This document shows positions 11,840 to 26,800 of a stretch of 64,000 bases of DNA, one piece after another. Below the pieces are notes generated by a model. That model saw only the letters and a list, made by a program, of their open reading frames with translations. It was not told where the DNA came from and searched no databases. Position 1 is the stretch's first letter; every line of letters begins with the position of its first letter. The position numbers were made by a program, and so were the translations under genes. The DNA comes from Aradus depressus (taxonomy: Eukaryota; Arthropoda; Insecta; Hemiptera; Aradidae), in contig OY759215.1 of NCBI GenBank assembly GCA_963662175.1, forward strand, positions 30,258,066-30,322,065, read 5' to 3'.

Positions 11840-14800
11840 GTAAGTACCACATTATAAAATTATAATATTTGTAGCGCCATTAGGTGGTAGCTATAAAGAA
11901 AAATATACGCTATCCGCCCGGCTGGTAAATGTAAACCTTACGATGTCTTGAACCAATAGTGAAGGAGACATGTATATTTAAATAAAATGATTCATTGATT
12001 TTGACTAAATATTTTGCCTAAAATGATATCGTCGTGTTCTTTATTATACGAGAGTTTCAAAAAAAACCATGAACCAAGTTGCTTTACACTTTTTGGAGTG
12101 AAATGCTTAGCTGCAAGAGATTAGAACAATCAATTTTTGCATCTTTATATATATTATTCAAACATTTTAGGTTCTTATTCGAGTATTTTTGCCATTTAAC
12201 ATTATTACGAGGATTTTACGTCCGAGAGGCCTACAGAATGACAGAGCGAGGACGAGTCAAGTACACGAGCTCATCAGCGAGTGAGAGCGGCCGAGAGACT
12301 TCCAAAACCTTGACCATGGCTTTTAAATTGCTTTGATAATTTAAAGCCAATTTTTTCTTCTCTTTTGCTTCTCAGAAAATACCACTTTTCTCATTTCTCA
12401 GTTAAATTTCGCCTAATTGTTCTCTGTTTCGGGGCAATGCCACTACTTGGACCACGGTCATCTAAACATGATACTATTGAATGAGGCTGACCTCCCCCAG
12501 GTTGCGGCCTCACAACCTTCCTTTTCCATGTAAGTACCTCAAGAAGTCATCCCCGTCAGCACGACACACTTGAGGAGTATTTATATATTATTGTTAATTT
12601 CTTTTGGAGAGAGGTGGGGCAGTATAAGAAAGCCATAATTAGAAAATGATATACCCTGATCTGAGTGTAATCGAAGGTAAACATGTCCACAGATTTCATT
12701 GTAAAATAAACAATATGGTAAAGAATATTTAGGATTGGAAGTCATTCATCAATTCTTAAGAAATCCTTACTACGTTGTCATAATGGTAATATGTATACTG
12801 CCATCTTCCATTTGTCCGAATAGAAGAGGCGCCATGGAGACTGATTATAAGAAAGGAAGGGTTAGAAAAGGAAAAAAGATTGTTTTTACAAGTGGATAGG
12901 AACATGAGGAAGACATCTTGAATGCTGATGAGGAGAGCGCTCTGTTGGCTGCATTAGGGTAGCAGCCCCACTGGGAAATACAGATTTGAAGGCAGGAAGG
13001 ACCAACGATCCTAATGTCCAAGGCTCTTCTCTCCAAGATTAATACATTTCTCAACTCACCATTTGTCTGTCAAATGATGTAAAATATTTCCTGAGGGAGA
13101 CGTTTTCTTTTCAAAACAGAGTGCATTTTTTTTTCTTAGTCAACAACGCGATCATTGACCTGCCCTGACTGACAAAATTCTATGTATATATCGTCAGAAT
13201 AGGCAGAGCGGCCTGTTTGTAAATTAAGATGGTCGAAAAATGCGTTTTTTGGGATTTTCCAGTTAAGGGACCTGGTTATTACGTATTTCAAGGTATGAGA
13301 GGATAAAACAATAAATGAGAAAAGGCCAGTTCGACGTCTCCTACTTTTCCCCCTTCATTTCGATGCCTTCTCGATTATGTGCCTCGTTTCAGCACCTCTG
13401 GAATCTATTTAACAAACCAAGTACCATAAGTAACCTGAATACATTACTTTGTCATAATAGACCCCGACCTGGGGCAAAATAAAAGGTTAAATCAGGTAAC
13501 TATTGGACAGGTGCCAAAGTGGGATGCCCCGAACTGGGAGGACACCCTAGATATCATAGGATGAATGATGGAAGTTGAGCCTAACGTTGTGTTATGTAGT
13601 CGCAGTATGATCATTTGCAACTAGATTGTACGGGAGAAGTTGGGTCAAGCGTTAAAACTCTATCCATTCCCAACTTTTACTAAGGGGGAATCCATACTTA
13701 TTTTTTAGAAAATGATTCTACTAATTTTATTATGTAATAACTGTATCGATTATTTCACTAGGGCAATATTTTTCGAGTTATTTTGCATTTTTTAATTAAA
13801 TTGTACAATAGATTAGAGCACTGTTCTATGATTCAAATGAAACTTCCGGGAAAAGCCAGAAACTATGCAGGAATGTATTTCTAATTCTCTTCCGTCATTT
13901 TGAAACAAATTTGACAAAAAAAATTTCATAAAACTCTTTTTACACTCACATATGACTAACGAGGAAAAGGTTGTTGCAAATGAACAATTATTACTTGTTA
14001 ATAGTCAGATTTATGCCAATAAGGTTCCATTCCTATCGATAAATTATTCCCTACAGATAATTTTCCACAAGAACTCCCGAAAAGAAAAATACAGCTGTGT
14101 TTGAGAATGTTATTATGTTAGAAATGTTCAAACTATTATGTTACACAACAGTTGAACAGTCCTCAAACCCCACATCTCGAATAGTGTACAATTATATTCA
14201 AAAAATTAAAATAACTCGCAAAAATCGTTGTCAGAAAGAGAAAGCAGGGGTCTCTCTTGAAAAGAAGTCGCTGTGCGTGAAGATTCGAGATCGAGCAAGA
14301 TTTTTCAATGTTTAACTTCACCGTTGTAAACCCCGAAATTAATAAAAAAAAACTATGAAAGCCCCATTGAAAGTTTTTTGTAGCTCCAACAGTTTTAGAG
14401 ATCTCTATGGCGTCCACATTAATTGGGGCACCCTGTATACATAATTTATTTTAATATTTTTTTGTAAAGAGATGTTTTGTGTTGTGTAGGTTGCGGTGAG
14501 AGGAACGAGGCTACCCGTATAGTGGGCGGAGTGGAAACGGACATGAACGAGTTCCCGTGGATGGTACGGCTCACTTACTTCAACAAGTTCTACTGCGGGG
14601 GTGTGCTCATCAACGACAGATATGTTCTCACCGCTGCCCACTGCGTCAGAGGGTGAGATATACTACCTACAACTGAGTGGCATTTAAATTAACGCAGATT
14701 TATTAGTCAACCCATTTATTTTATTTTCTAATCAGACATATTTCAGTTTGAAAAAGTCATGTTCAGTCCGACTCAAGTCAGTAGTGGATAGATAGAGGTT

Positions 14801-17800
14801 ATTACAGATTTACTTCCATACAATCGTAAAGCACTATATATTGAAATCAAATTTGCTTAGAAAATAAAATTTGTGGGTCAGCTGCATTTGTGTCACAGTA
14901 CTAACTGAAGCCGCCTTTAGAATATAACTAGGATATTGGACACCACAAAATGTCGGCTAAACATTGCTCTTATTGGATTGGGAAAAAGAAAGGAATACAA
15001 ATAACTTAAATAATAATAATAATAGGCCTTTATTGATATAAGTTTAAATTTACGATATTGTGAGGCAAATATATATATATACATAAGACATATTGTTGAA
15101 CTTGGGAGGAGCTTTTAAGTGTCCGGTCCCAAAATTCATAAATAATAAATGAAAAGCAAATGAAATGAAAAGACAATATATTTGTATGAAAGAAACATAA
15201 ATGAAATAATATAAATAATCCTAGAATGTTCATGAGAAATGACATAAAATAACAACTTATAATGCACAAGTGTTTTAGTAATTATTGGCCAATAATAGAA
15301 TCTAATAAATACCGGTGGGGGGCCCCCGTTAGCACACAGTTTCGTCCAAAATCCTCAGCTAATGTTGTGAGGGTCTCGATGTAGAGGCAGGCCACAGTCG
15401 TGGTAGTGGCGATATAAAGGTGCATGGACCTTACTGGATGAAAAGGGCGTGTGTACAATGTAGGGTGCACACTTCACTGGTCAGGAGTAGATGGAGTACT
15501 TCACTGCTCAGGAGTAAATGGAACACTGACCTCACTGGGCTTAGCATAGATAATCCTCTCCTATGCTTAGAGAAGGCTCCCAATGGGGTGGGGTCATTTT
15601 GATATAAATAATAACACTCATCTCGAGTTTACATAATAACAACAAAACAATATACTTATTAAATATAATGAAAAGAAACTTATTTGCCGGCGCAAACACA
15701 TATTTTAAATAGTACATATTTCTATAAATTACAAAATTAAACGATAAAATATAAAACAAAACGGTTGTAGATGGCCAAGCTTACAAAATTTATTTTAAGA
15801 GATAATTCGAAGGAAATTAAGGAAGAAAAGGAAGTGGAAGAAATTGATAAGGAGGATAAGTTAAGAAGAATTTAGAAAGATGACCACTGCATCGCTGAAT
15901 GCCGCAAGGGAGGATCATGCTCGGGGAGAACATTCCAAGCTCTTGTTCCAGCAACAAAATAGTAAACATAGTAAGATTTATGGTTTGTGTGACTGCCGCA
16001 AAAGGAAGAGTCTTTTGTTTGGTGTGAAGAGAAAGGAGTTTTAGAGATAAGAGGGCTGTAAGTATTTGTTGGAATGTAATATTTTAAAAACTAGTTTCAA
16101 ACATGTAAGGTGTAAAAGTGAGTGTATATCACAGTCAGGAATAAATGGAGAGTGTTGAGATAGGAGAAACATTAAGGACGTATCGAGTACAGTTGTTAAA
16201 AGAAACTTTCAGTCGCTCAAGAGAATGTGATAGTGACAAAAAGAACAGAGGGCAACAGTATGTAAAAAATGGTAAAATTAGTGACTTGATTAATTGCTTT
16301 CGGAGGTCCTGGGTACAGACTTGACACAATTTCTTGCCGTAATTGTATTTTATTTTTTTAATATTAACTATGTAATGTTACCTACAAGCAAATTTTCTAA
16401 AAGAGTAAAATATGACATTGTCAAAGTCACCCAGTGGTGACACTCCCTAGGCACTGAGTTGCACTCATTTATAATTAACTGTCACTTCTGCTACTAACGC
16501 GGTTTTGGCCATTGGCGCTTAAGGCGTCGTTGAGGAAATGTTTTAGAATTGTGGGCATGGACTAGAGGATTACTATGGAAATTCAGGGAGAAACATTTTT
16601 CTGTAACTGGAGTTTGCTACTTCGGTGATGTAGGGATTGCTGAGGTCAGTATGGAGGCTCTTGTTGGAAATATAGTAAGGAGCATTGGCTATTGTACGAA
16701 GGATTTTGAGAAGATTGTAAACCTTGGCAAAACCCAAATTAGTATTGTTTTGTTTTTTATTGACCTTATGTACGATGCATATTAGCCAAAGTAATATTAG
16801 AAGTGGTTTTATTGACCTTATGTACGATGCATATTAGCCAAAGTAATGTTAGAAGTGGTTTTATTGATCTTATGTACGATGCATATTAGACAAAGTAATG
16901 TTAGAAGTGGTTTTATTGATCTTATGTACGATGCATATTAGCCAAAATAATGTTAGAAGTGGTTTTATTGATCTTATGTACGATGCATATTAACCAAAAT
17001 AATGTTAGAAGTGGTTTTATTGATCTTATGTACGATGCATATTAGACAAAGTAATGTTAGAAGTGGTTTTATTGATCTTATGTACGATCATATTAACCAA
17101 AATAATGTTAGAAGTGGTTTTATTGATCTTATGTACGATGCATATTAACCAAAATAATGTTAGAAGTGGTTTTATTGATCTTATGTACGATGCATATTAG
17201 CCAAAATAATGTTAGAAGTGGTTTTATTGATCTTATGTACGATGCATATTAACCAAAATAATGTTAGAAGTGGTTTTATTGAGATACTTGTGTTAAATTT
17301 CATATTTTCTTTAGTGTGCTATAAATAACTTCATATAAATTCTGATGGAACTTGATATAGTTCGAATACGATTCATGAATCCAATTCCATTGATGTCAGC
17401 TATCTATTTGAAGTTTATAGATATGACCATTAGTTTTTTATTTTCTCAGTTATATGAAGTAGAGAGGAAGTTGTCAAAATTTTGATGTTGAGTTTTATGA
17501 ATTTCATGTTTTCCGACCCCTTGAATCCAAAAATGTAATGAGCACGATAGAATGAATGAATATATCGAAACGAAATTTTATGTAAGACCCCCTTAGGGAC
17601 GACACACATTGCTTTTCAGCCAAATGGGTCAAAGGGAAGGGAGGGACATGGGAGGAGGGGGAGAGTTAACTCAGAAACGCTAAAAACTACCAATGTATTG
17701 AATAAGTCGACACGAAATTTCATACGAGAATTGAGTGAGACTTCTGATGATATTTACCCAAATTGCCCGAAGCGGAAGAGGATTTAGTGTGGGAGTGAAA

Positions 17801-20800
17801 GTTTAGTTGGTTAGGAGGCATACAAAAGTAAATCCATCATTGGAATTTAAGAATAAGATAATTCGATATCCTTTATGGCCGGTTTCCAAAAAGCTGAATA
17901 AGAGTTTTAATTAGCCTTTACGTTAGTATATTTACACATTTATATTACATTTTTTACTCGCGTTTGTGACGTAGTTATTTGCGTTAAGAACGAATCTATT
18001 TATTTCTCGCGCACTTTAAACGTTCAACCAAAATCTCTTTACATAGACAGGAAATATTATATGTGAATTGTGAAGTCTCCTGAGTAAGACTCCTGATTTT
18101 CAGCCAAATTGTGAAAAGTTGTAAAAAAGTGAAAACTTAGTTGGTTAGGAGGCATACAAGGGTAAATCGCTCATTGGAGTTTAAGAAATTAAATATAATA
18201 CCAATTCTATCCGCTGAAGACAGGCAAATCTCTGAATAATTATCCGTTGTTAAATGGCTAGATATATGGGCATTTACGTTATAAATTCTAATGACATATT
18301 TACATTACTATTTTGACTCGCGTTTGTGACATATTTATTTGCAAACATAATTATTTTTTTTCTCGCGCACATTAAAATGTTTAATCAAAATCTCTATATA
18401 ATATATTTAATTATTATTTAACAAATAATATTTTTATATATCTAACGGCGTTACTGGAGTTTAGTTTAAAGATGAGATTGTATGAGATAATGGAGGTGGA
18501 CCTGTGTCTATGAGATGTGAACTTCCAGATGACTGGTCTGATTGTGTGTTGGGGCTGGCTGTAGAGTGGTCCTGACAGACCTCCCCCAGGCTCCCTCCTC
18601 ACTTCCTATCTCTCTATGAGCTCCACAGACATCCCTTGGGACCCCTAGTTCGCCGTGTACAGTACATGTACTACCGTCCTAACAAGTGGCTTAGCAGAGG
18701 GGCCCAGAACCCTTCTTCCCTGGAATACACTAAATTATATCAATGTTTTATATGGCGATTTAAAAATATACATCAATAAATATGGCGATTTAAAAAATGT
18801 TTTGATAAGAAAAAATCTTATAAAAAAAAGGAATTTTCTCATCAAAGCTTTTTAAAATATATTATATATACATTCTTATTAGAGGGCGCCGGTAGCTCAG
18901 TGGTAAGCGTGCTTGACTTCTGAGCTCAAGGTCGTGGGTTCGTAGCCCGACCGAGGCCCTTAGTTTATTTTATCTGGGAGGTAAAATAAACTTAAGCACG
19001 CCGTCCTTCGGATGGGACGTTAAGCGATGGTCCCGAGCCTGTACGATGTCAGGTACTCGTTAAAGACCCCTACCCTAGATGAATAAAAATTTAGGGTAGG
19101 CAAAATTTAGGACTCCCACAGTAGAATCGGGCTCATGTCCACCAGAGTGACGAAAGAGCGCTCTGGTAGTAGGCGATATGACCTCGTAGTTAAAGCCCGG
19201 GCATGAGTCATAAAACCTAACCTAACCTACATTCTTATTTTAAAAGCTTCCCTTAAAAGTTATGTAATCGGTCAGAAATTCGATGTTGAGTTTTCACCAG
19301 AATTTAATGTTTTCCGAGCTCTGATTCCAAAAATGAAATGAATATATATGAGGCTCAGTGGTATGCGTACTTGTCTTCTGAGAACGTGGGTTCTCTTAGG
19401 CCCTTAGTTTATTTTATCTGGGAGGTAAAATAAACTTAAGCACGCCGTCCTTCGGATGAGACGTTAAGCGATGGTCCCAAGCCTGTACGATGTCAGGTAC
19501 TCGTTAAAGACCCCTACCCTAGGTGAATAAAAATTTAAGGTAGGCAAAATTTACGACTCCCACAGTAGAGTTGGGCTCATGTCCATCAGAGTGACAAAAC
19601 AGCGCTCTAGTAGTAGGCGATATGACCTTGTAGTTAAAGCCCGATAATGAGTCATAAAACCTAACCTAACCTGAAATGAACAGTTCCTGACTGTCTCTAT
19701 GATAGAATGAATATATCGAAACGAAATTTTATATGTGTATCCAGAACTCCATAAGGCCGACACTTATTGATAGGTAGTGGGCTCAACACAAAAACCCTAA
19801 TAAGTGCGATACCTACCAATTTTCAGACAAATCGGGTAAAGGGAAGTAGGGGATTGGAGAAGAGTGTCACAACTCAAAAACCATGATATGTAAAGAATGT
19901 ATCAATACGAAATTTTGTATGATAATTCAGAAATCCCTGAATAAGTCGTTTTTTTATTAAAAAGGATAAAAATATGTAGAAAAAAAATATATATGTGATG
20001 TTTTCATTACAGGACTTTCTTATACCAACCACTCACCCTCCCCCTCCCTACTCTCAAATTCATTTCAAACTCGCATTACTTGGTATAAGAAAGTCACTCT
20101 CAAAATTACGCTGACTCCAACACATTACTTTCATCTACCCAGTATTGCCAGTTTGAAATCAATTTGAGAGTAGGAGGGGGGGGGGGGGAGAGAGAGAGAT
20201 AGAGAGAGAGTGATTTGTACAAAATTGGTTGGTATAAGAAAGTCCTATATTGGCCACATCACTTATTTTTTTGTTCTCAAACCAGTAAAATTTCAATATA
20301 AAAGTGTTTGAAATTAATGACTGTTGCCAAAATCTCTTCACTCTTTCCGCTATTCGCGAAAGCCCTTCGTTTGCCAAAGACGAAAAAAGCTATTTATTTT
20401 CAGAAGTTGAAGGTATTTTGCAATATTTATACTTAGAGAGAAGAAAGCGGACTATACAACTTTTTTTTTTGCGGATTTAGTCATGAATAATTTACAAAGT
20501 TCCTCTCATTATGATTATAAATGAACTTACCAAAAAAAAATACTCGTTTCTCAGTCTTCAATTTAAATGTATTCATAGAACAGTATTGGATAGTTTCTAA
20601 GAACACTATCGTATCTCAGTAATATTAAGTTATGGTGAGGGAGTGTCATGGGGACAATTTCAGTGCACATAAAAGACTATTGTGTTACAGTTTTGTTCAT
20701 ATGTGGGCCGTGACGAAATATAATAACGTCTGGTCACTCTCAAACGCTAACGGAAAATAACGATCCTCCGGACATTCCGTTATGTGTGATTTACATAGCT

Positions 20801-23800
20801 TTACTCTTCTATCGGAAGTTGCCTTTCTGGACTGGGATATGTATAATTTTAATTCAAGATTTCAATTGTGGTAAAAAAAAAGTGTCAAGTGTTAACCTTA
20901 AATAAATAAATGATAAATAATTAAAAATATAAATAATAATTAATAATAATGAAATAATAATTAAAACAAAAAGAATAAAGAATAAAATTTAAATTACTAC
21001 ATTTCCTGTAGAAATTGTATCTCTTTTCTTATACTAAATTTTGATTTCTACAGTAGTTTTCGAAAAGGGCCCTAAAAACATCAAAAGTTCAAGACGTGCA
21101 ATTTTTAAGAAAGTGCACATATTTCTGGAAAAAAAAATTCAATTAACCAACTTTTCATTTGGATTTCTAAAGAGATGCCATTTTAATAATTTTAAATAAT
21201 ATTAAATCTAATCCAAAGGTTTTCAAATTATCTTACTAGGCCAACAGGGAAAATGAATAGAATAGAATTTACGAAAACAAATAGTTTTGGGTTTATTTTT
21301 TTAAAATCATCTACATTACAAAAATAAAAAACTAAACATTGAAACTAACAAAAATCAAAAGAGAAATCTTAAAAACTAAATTCTTAAAACTAATTCAATT
21401 TTTTTTTTCTTTTATAATTTTGGCCATTCTTTAAAATTTAAGTTATATATTTCTGGGCATATATCCTGTACATATAAACAAACAACAGTACCTTCTTTGC
21501 GGATCAATTTTACCGTCAATTCACTCCTATTTCGTTCATTACATTTTAAGCCTAAACACCACTTTCCACACACTCAGACCGTCTCCATTGAACCCAGGCC
21601 TCGACTCTCTACACTCACTAAAAAACAGCTGATGGTCGTGTTTTGTTTTTTTACCAATTTGTTTTAAAAGAAAATTGCTTTTGATAGGAAAATAAATATA
21701 ATTAATTTTTTTAATATTAATGATTTAATGTGTGTATTCTTTTTATACATCACACAATCTATATTATGTTTCCGGTAGTAGCATATAATGTGTAGAGCGT
21801 TGGTCGTCGAGAATAAATAGGTGATGTTCTTATGGGGTTTTGAATTTACACAAGAAATTTCGTATCAATACATTCAACTACAAAGTTTTATGCATTTTAT
21901 TTTCAGGAAATAAATGGGTTCAAGTTACAAATGTAAATTAATGTAGGAAAACATAAATTACTTTTCTAGGAACACGGATAGACTTACGAATCAGAACTGA
22001 AATTAGCATATATGTATTACCTTTAGTAGTGTTCACATTTGACCGGCCGTCAACGTTACAATGATTTGTCCTGGTAGTTTGGCCTCTAGTTCCTTCGCAT
22101 CCTTTGGCGTGAATGAATGCTATTCGTTTCGACTTTCTCGAAACGTCTGGGTGTTTGTTGCTAATTGGAAGAGAAACCCTCCCTACAGACTGTAGGCCGA
22201 TAAAAACACATGATCCTACATATTTGGTTTGGGAGAGCAAACAGAGATTCTCGGTCAATTGTCGATTTCGCTTTGAGTGCATCTAACTTTTGTTCCGCCC
22301 AAGCTCATTGTATGCACCAAATTTCAGGAACAGATTTGAGAGGTCAAAATTGATTTGAAAAATCTCATAAACTTGGTCTGGAAAACCCATCCTTAAAATT
22401 CTAAATACAGAAAAATATATATATTTTTTTAAATATTGCAAAATATTTAGCAATGTTCATCAAAAAATGAATTTATAGTGCATTAAATTATGAAAAAAAA
22501 AAGTATTTGTTTTAGACAGAAAGTCACAATGTTTAAAATTGTTTTCTTTGACCTTGAAAAGGTTTGAAAACCATGGAGTTATATTTCAAAATGATTTATT
22601 ACCAATGAATTTTCAATGAAGCCTTTCTTGGCCTGTTGTTTTGTCTTATTTGTTCAAAAATATATTCCTAAACGTAAATGATCCACTTGAAAAATACTTT
22701 AAATATAATAAATAAGGCATTAACTGTGAGCTTATACAAAATAAATTAGAAGTAAACCCAAAATATAATAATTCCTGTATAATTATTTGGTATTGCCCCT
22801 ATGGGTTCAGAAGAATATAACAGTTGATATAATGGATGTATCAACATGAAAAATATGAGGATTTAGAAGCCCCTATGAAAGTTGACCATTAATAATTATT
22901 ATTAATCCAAACGGTCGTCTGGTTTTGGAGGGAAACGAAAAGTGAATTGATTAATTTTTACTGGGGAAGTACGTTATCTGTGATTCACGAGCGATTTTGA
23001 CGTGAAAACGTCTATTCGCTCGTTAAGCACAGTGATAGCCGGTGAAACTGTCTTGTGTTACAAAATACCGTCAGATTTCAATCGATAATAACTACGAGAC
23101 TGCGAGAATGCGATAACAACGGTTGAGGTCACAATGGATAGAGCATGTCTGTACGTGTTTATTGTGCAGTGTTTGTTTTGCCTGTGACGTTATCGAGCTA
23201 GTGTGGGCGCCGGCGAATTAGCGTTGTGTAAAATTAGGAATTAGTATAGCTTGATAACGCGTTTAGATAGGACGTTGATTCGGATGTCATTGTAAAGTGA
23301 AACAATAAAAATATTCGCCGAAATATATGTAAAAATCGGTATTAAATTGAAAATTGCAAAAAAATTAAAGATGTCGTCTCATATGAATCGTAAATAATCG
23401 GAATTATAGAAAACGCAAATCAGAGGAAAGCTTGCATCAAAAGGAATTTAAAAACCCTAAAAAGTCTAGTGCCGAGCAAATGCAAGAGTACTGCAGCGTC
23501 GAAAAGAAAATGAAAAATGATTTTATCCCGACGTTTTCACGGCAAATCTACGGCGTGGACCTTGACTACGCCTTAATGTTTTTTATTTTCATTTTTGGAA
23601 TTAGGGGGTCGAAAAATATGAAATTCCGGTAAAACCTCAACATTGAATTTCTGACCGATTAAGTAACTTCCTGTTCAATCAGATCGGTTAATTGCTTTCG
23701 AAGGGAGAGCGAAAACTTAAATAATTTGCGCTGGGGAAGTACATTGCTGGTGACTCATATATTTTTTTATTTTATTTTTACTTATGAGCCTCGCTTCTAA

Positions 23801-26800
23801 ACAACGTATTATTTGTCCCACAAATACAGGTTGCCGACCTCTCGATTAGACGATAAAAGATCTTTTGTATTAAATACTGAATGCATAATTTTCAAGGCCA
23901 AGAAAAAATGGAGAGAAAGAGCAATGATGATCCGTTATTTCCCTGAAATAATTGTGGATTCTCCATTTGTGGCTGATGACCCTAACCAGATATAATGGAG
24001 ATATGATCGGCAAAGGACCGCAGACCGAGGTAAATTATCCTGCTTTGTCCAAACCACCTCCCGTCTAACGGGATTTAGCCGGGATTTTCGGTTAGGTTAG
24101 CCCACCCTCGTGGCTTACCTGCCGTCCTGTAGCTACCTGCCCGCAGCCTTTCATATAATAGTAGTGGCGTAGACCAGTGGCGTAACTAGCCCTGTATCAA
24201 AATTTCTTTGAGGTCCTTTTTCGGAAAATAAACCAAAACACTCGCATAAACAGAATATATTTGAAAATAACAAAAACAACAATACTTTAAAAAAATAAAA
24301 ATTGAACAATCAATGGACTCAGACGGAAGACAACAAACTCCGAAAAATAAAAGACGAAAACAAGCCATGGAAACATCCAAGCACCATGAACAGCTAAGTC
24401 ATCACAAGACTAAGACTTCGACATACGAAACTGACACATTCCTACCAACTTCTTGGACTTGAACAGCCGACATGCTCCTGCAACCAGGACTACACAGAGC
24501 TCACAGTACAGCATATACTGACTGACTGCACAAACTACACCACATTTAGAAACAAATACAAACTATCGACTGACATGAAAAATCTACTTCAAACACCCAC
24601 CGACGAATACAATGAACTCATCCAGTTCCTTCAAGACACAAAATTCTACGAGGACATGTAGAAACAATTGTCGTCGCTAATGACCCTGCAGTCGATGCGA
24701 CGTTAAATAAAAACTAAGAAAAAAAAAAAGAAAAAAACAATATTAAAAAACTTAACTTAAAAAAAATATGGGTAAATAGGTACTTTCCTTTTCGAAGAAC
24801 GTATTTATTATATCATCCATAGCTGAAGTAAATTTTAGTTTCTCAAGTTCTTCTTTTTCTATGGACAGTAATGCCAAGTCCGATAGCCGTTCTTGTCCCA
24901 TAGAAGTTCTAAAATAATTTTTAATACGTTTTAATTTAGAAATTTAGGCTTGGCTTTTATAATATGACTATGGATAACATTTTTACTTACGCATGTTGGG
25001 GCCCCTCCAGCTCGGGGGCCCTATATCATTGCTACAACTGCAACAGCGGTAGCTACGCCTCTGGTACTGGAGCCCCTATCGAGCCCTTTTGTGCCTAAAA
25101 CGTCTTGGGGACCGTTCATAAATTACGTAAAGAAATTTATTAAGGAACATTTCTGGTAAGGTCCAGTTTTTTCTATATTTATTTGAAGTAATATTTGATT
25201 CAAGCAGGGTCTTGTAAAATGTACTTAGGCCCGAAAGTAAGATGTTCTTAATAATTTTCGTCTGTTTTGAACCACAATCTAATCACATCAAAGCATGGCC
25301 CCCACAAGGGTGGGGCTGGTGCAACTCTGGTTGCAGGGTCCGGCTCCAGTCCTTTTTATTTTTTTATTTTAGTAGATTTTGCAAGGGATCATAGCTTAAA
25401 AAGGCAAAATATATAATTATAAGAAAATTTAGTATAATAGATACATATTCTAGTTGTGCGAGTTATTAAGTTATTATTGCTACCAGTTATTAAGCTGACT
25501 GCTACCAGTTACGTGGACGCTATGCTGCGCTCCCAGGAGTCGTGGGATGAAGGCTGCGATTTTGCAGCGCTCATCATGGGCGGGTTGGCCCTTCAGGAGA
25601 GGGCTGACAAGGAACAGTAGCGGTAATAAAACAGAAGAAGGGGCGTTACCAGCCACCCTTCCTCCCTTCCGCGAAGTAATGACAGACCGTCAGTTCCGCG
25701 GAAGGGAATCAGGATCGGCAAGGAGGGGGTTTTAGTGGGTATGGTGATGGTGAATCGTCTCGAGTCCCACACTATCCAGGGCTACCTTCCCTGGATGTGC
25801 GTCACAGCATTTCCCCCTCCAATGCAAAAAAAAAAAAAAAAAAAAAAAAGTTATTATTTAATTAGTTGCGTGCATGGATAGTTACTCTTGTTTGCAAATT
25901 ACTAGTATAGAACAGTCCGCACGAGACAGGTATAGACGGGCCCCACGCACTCCCTCAACCCTCCCCCACTCCTATTTGCCAGCCTATTGTCCAGCTGTTT
26001 CCCTCAGAGCAGTGTTCTAAAAATAGACGCATAGTATCAGTTTGACTGTTGACTCCATTTGACGTGGTTTGTATTCTTCTATGTTGGTGCTCTGATATTG
26101 TTATATATATATAGATTGTTATATGTTATATATAATCACGGTAGCAATTGATGTGTGAAATAATTTAATCAATAAAGTTTGGTTTTAAAATCTAACTGAT
26201 ACTGTAACATTAATTATACCTTACAATATATTTTTAGTTTAAATAAAATTGTAAAAGGGTTAAAAAATAACCATGTAATTATAATATAGCACATGACTAT
26301 GAGATGGGGGGCCCGACCCTGATCCTGGTTACAGGGCCCGCAATCGAATGTGGGGGCCATGCATCTAAGTTAGCACATGTGACTTATTCATTCCAAATTT
26401 CAAGTTCATTGCAACAATCCATTCTAATCACCTACCGACACACTTACACACATCTTCGCGAAAGTGGTCAAAACGTATTCAGAGGACCGTGAAACGTGAA
26501 AATCCGTTGAAAGGTTAATCCCTGAATTTTGCACGATTATAATACTTCTTTATATTCCGCTAATCCTGTAGGTGGAAAACCGTTACAGCCTTAGCTAAAA
26601 TGGTTATATGCATAGTGGTTATGGTTACTGGCAGTAGTAGGTGTTCCAAGCCCTCACTATTTTAAAAGGTTGGATTGTATCCTCGGCGGTGTATGGGCGA
26701 GTGGAGCCTCAGTACAGCTGAAGAGTGATTTTTACCAACTAAAAAAAAAAAAAAAACTTCCTTAGGTATAAGATAGTAAAAAGTCAAATCTTTTAAAAGC

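Noticed and set aside
18884..18960. tRNA gene
   Set aside because: A and B boxes are present, but the sequence continues into a SINE body and has target duplications, so it is a SINE head.
21938..22282. 114-codon open frame on the minus strand, the longest anonymous one
   Set aside because: It begins at a non-ATG codon, has no recognisable domain or signal peptide, and lies inside SP1 intron 2. It is most likely a chance frame.
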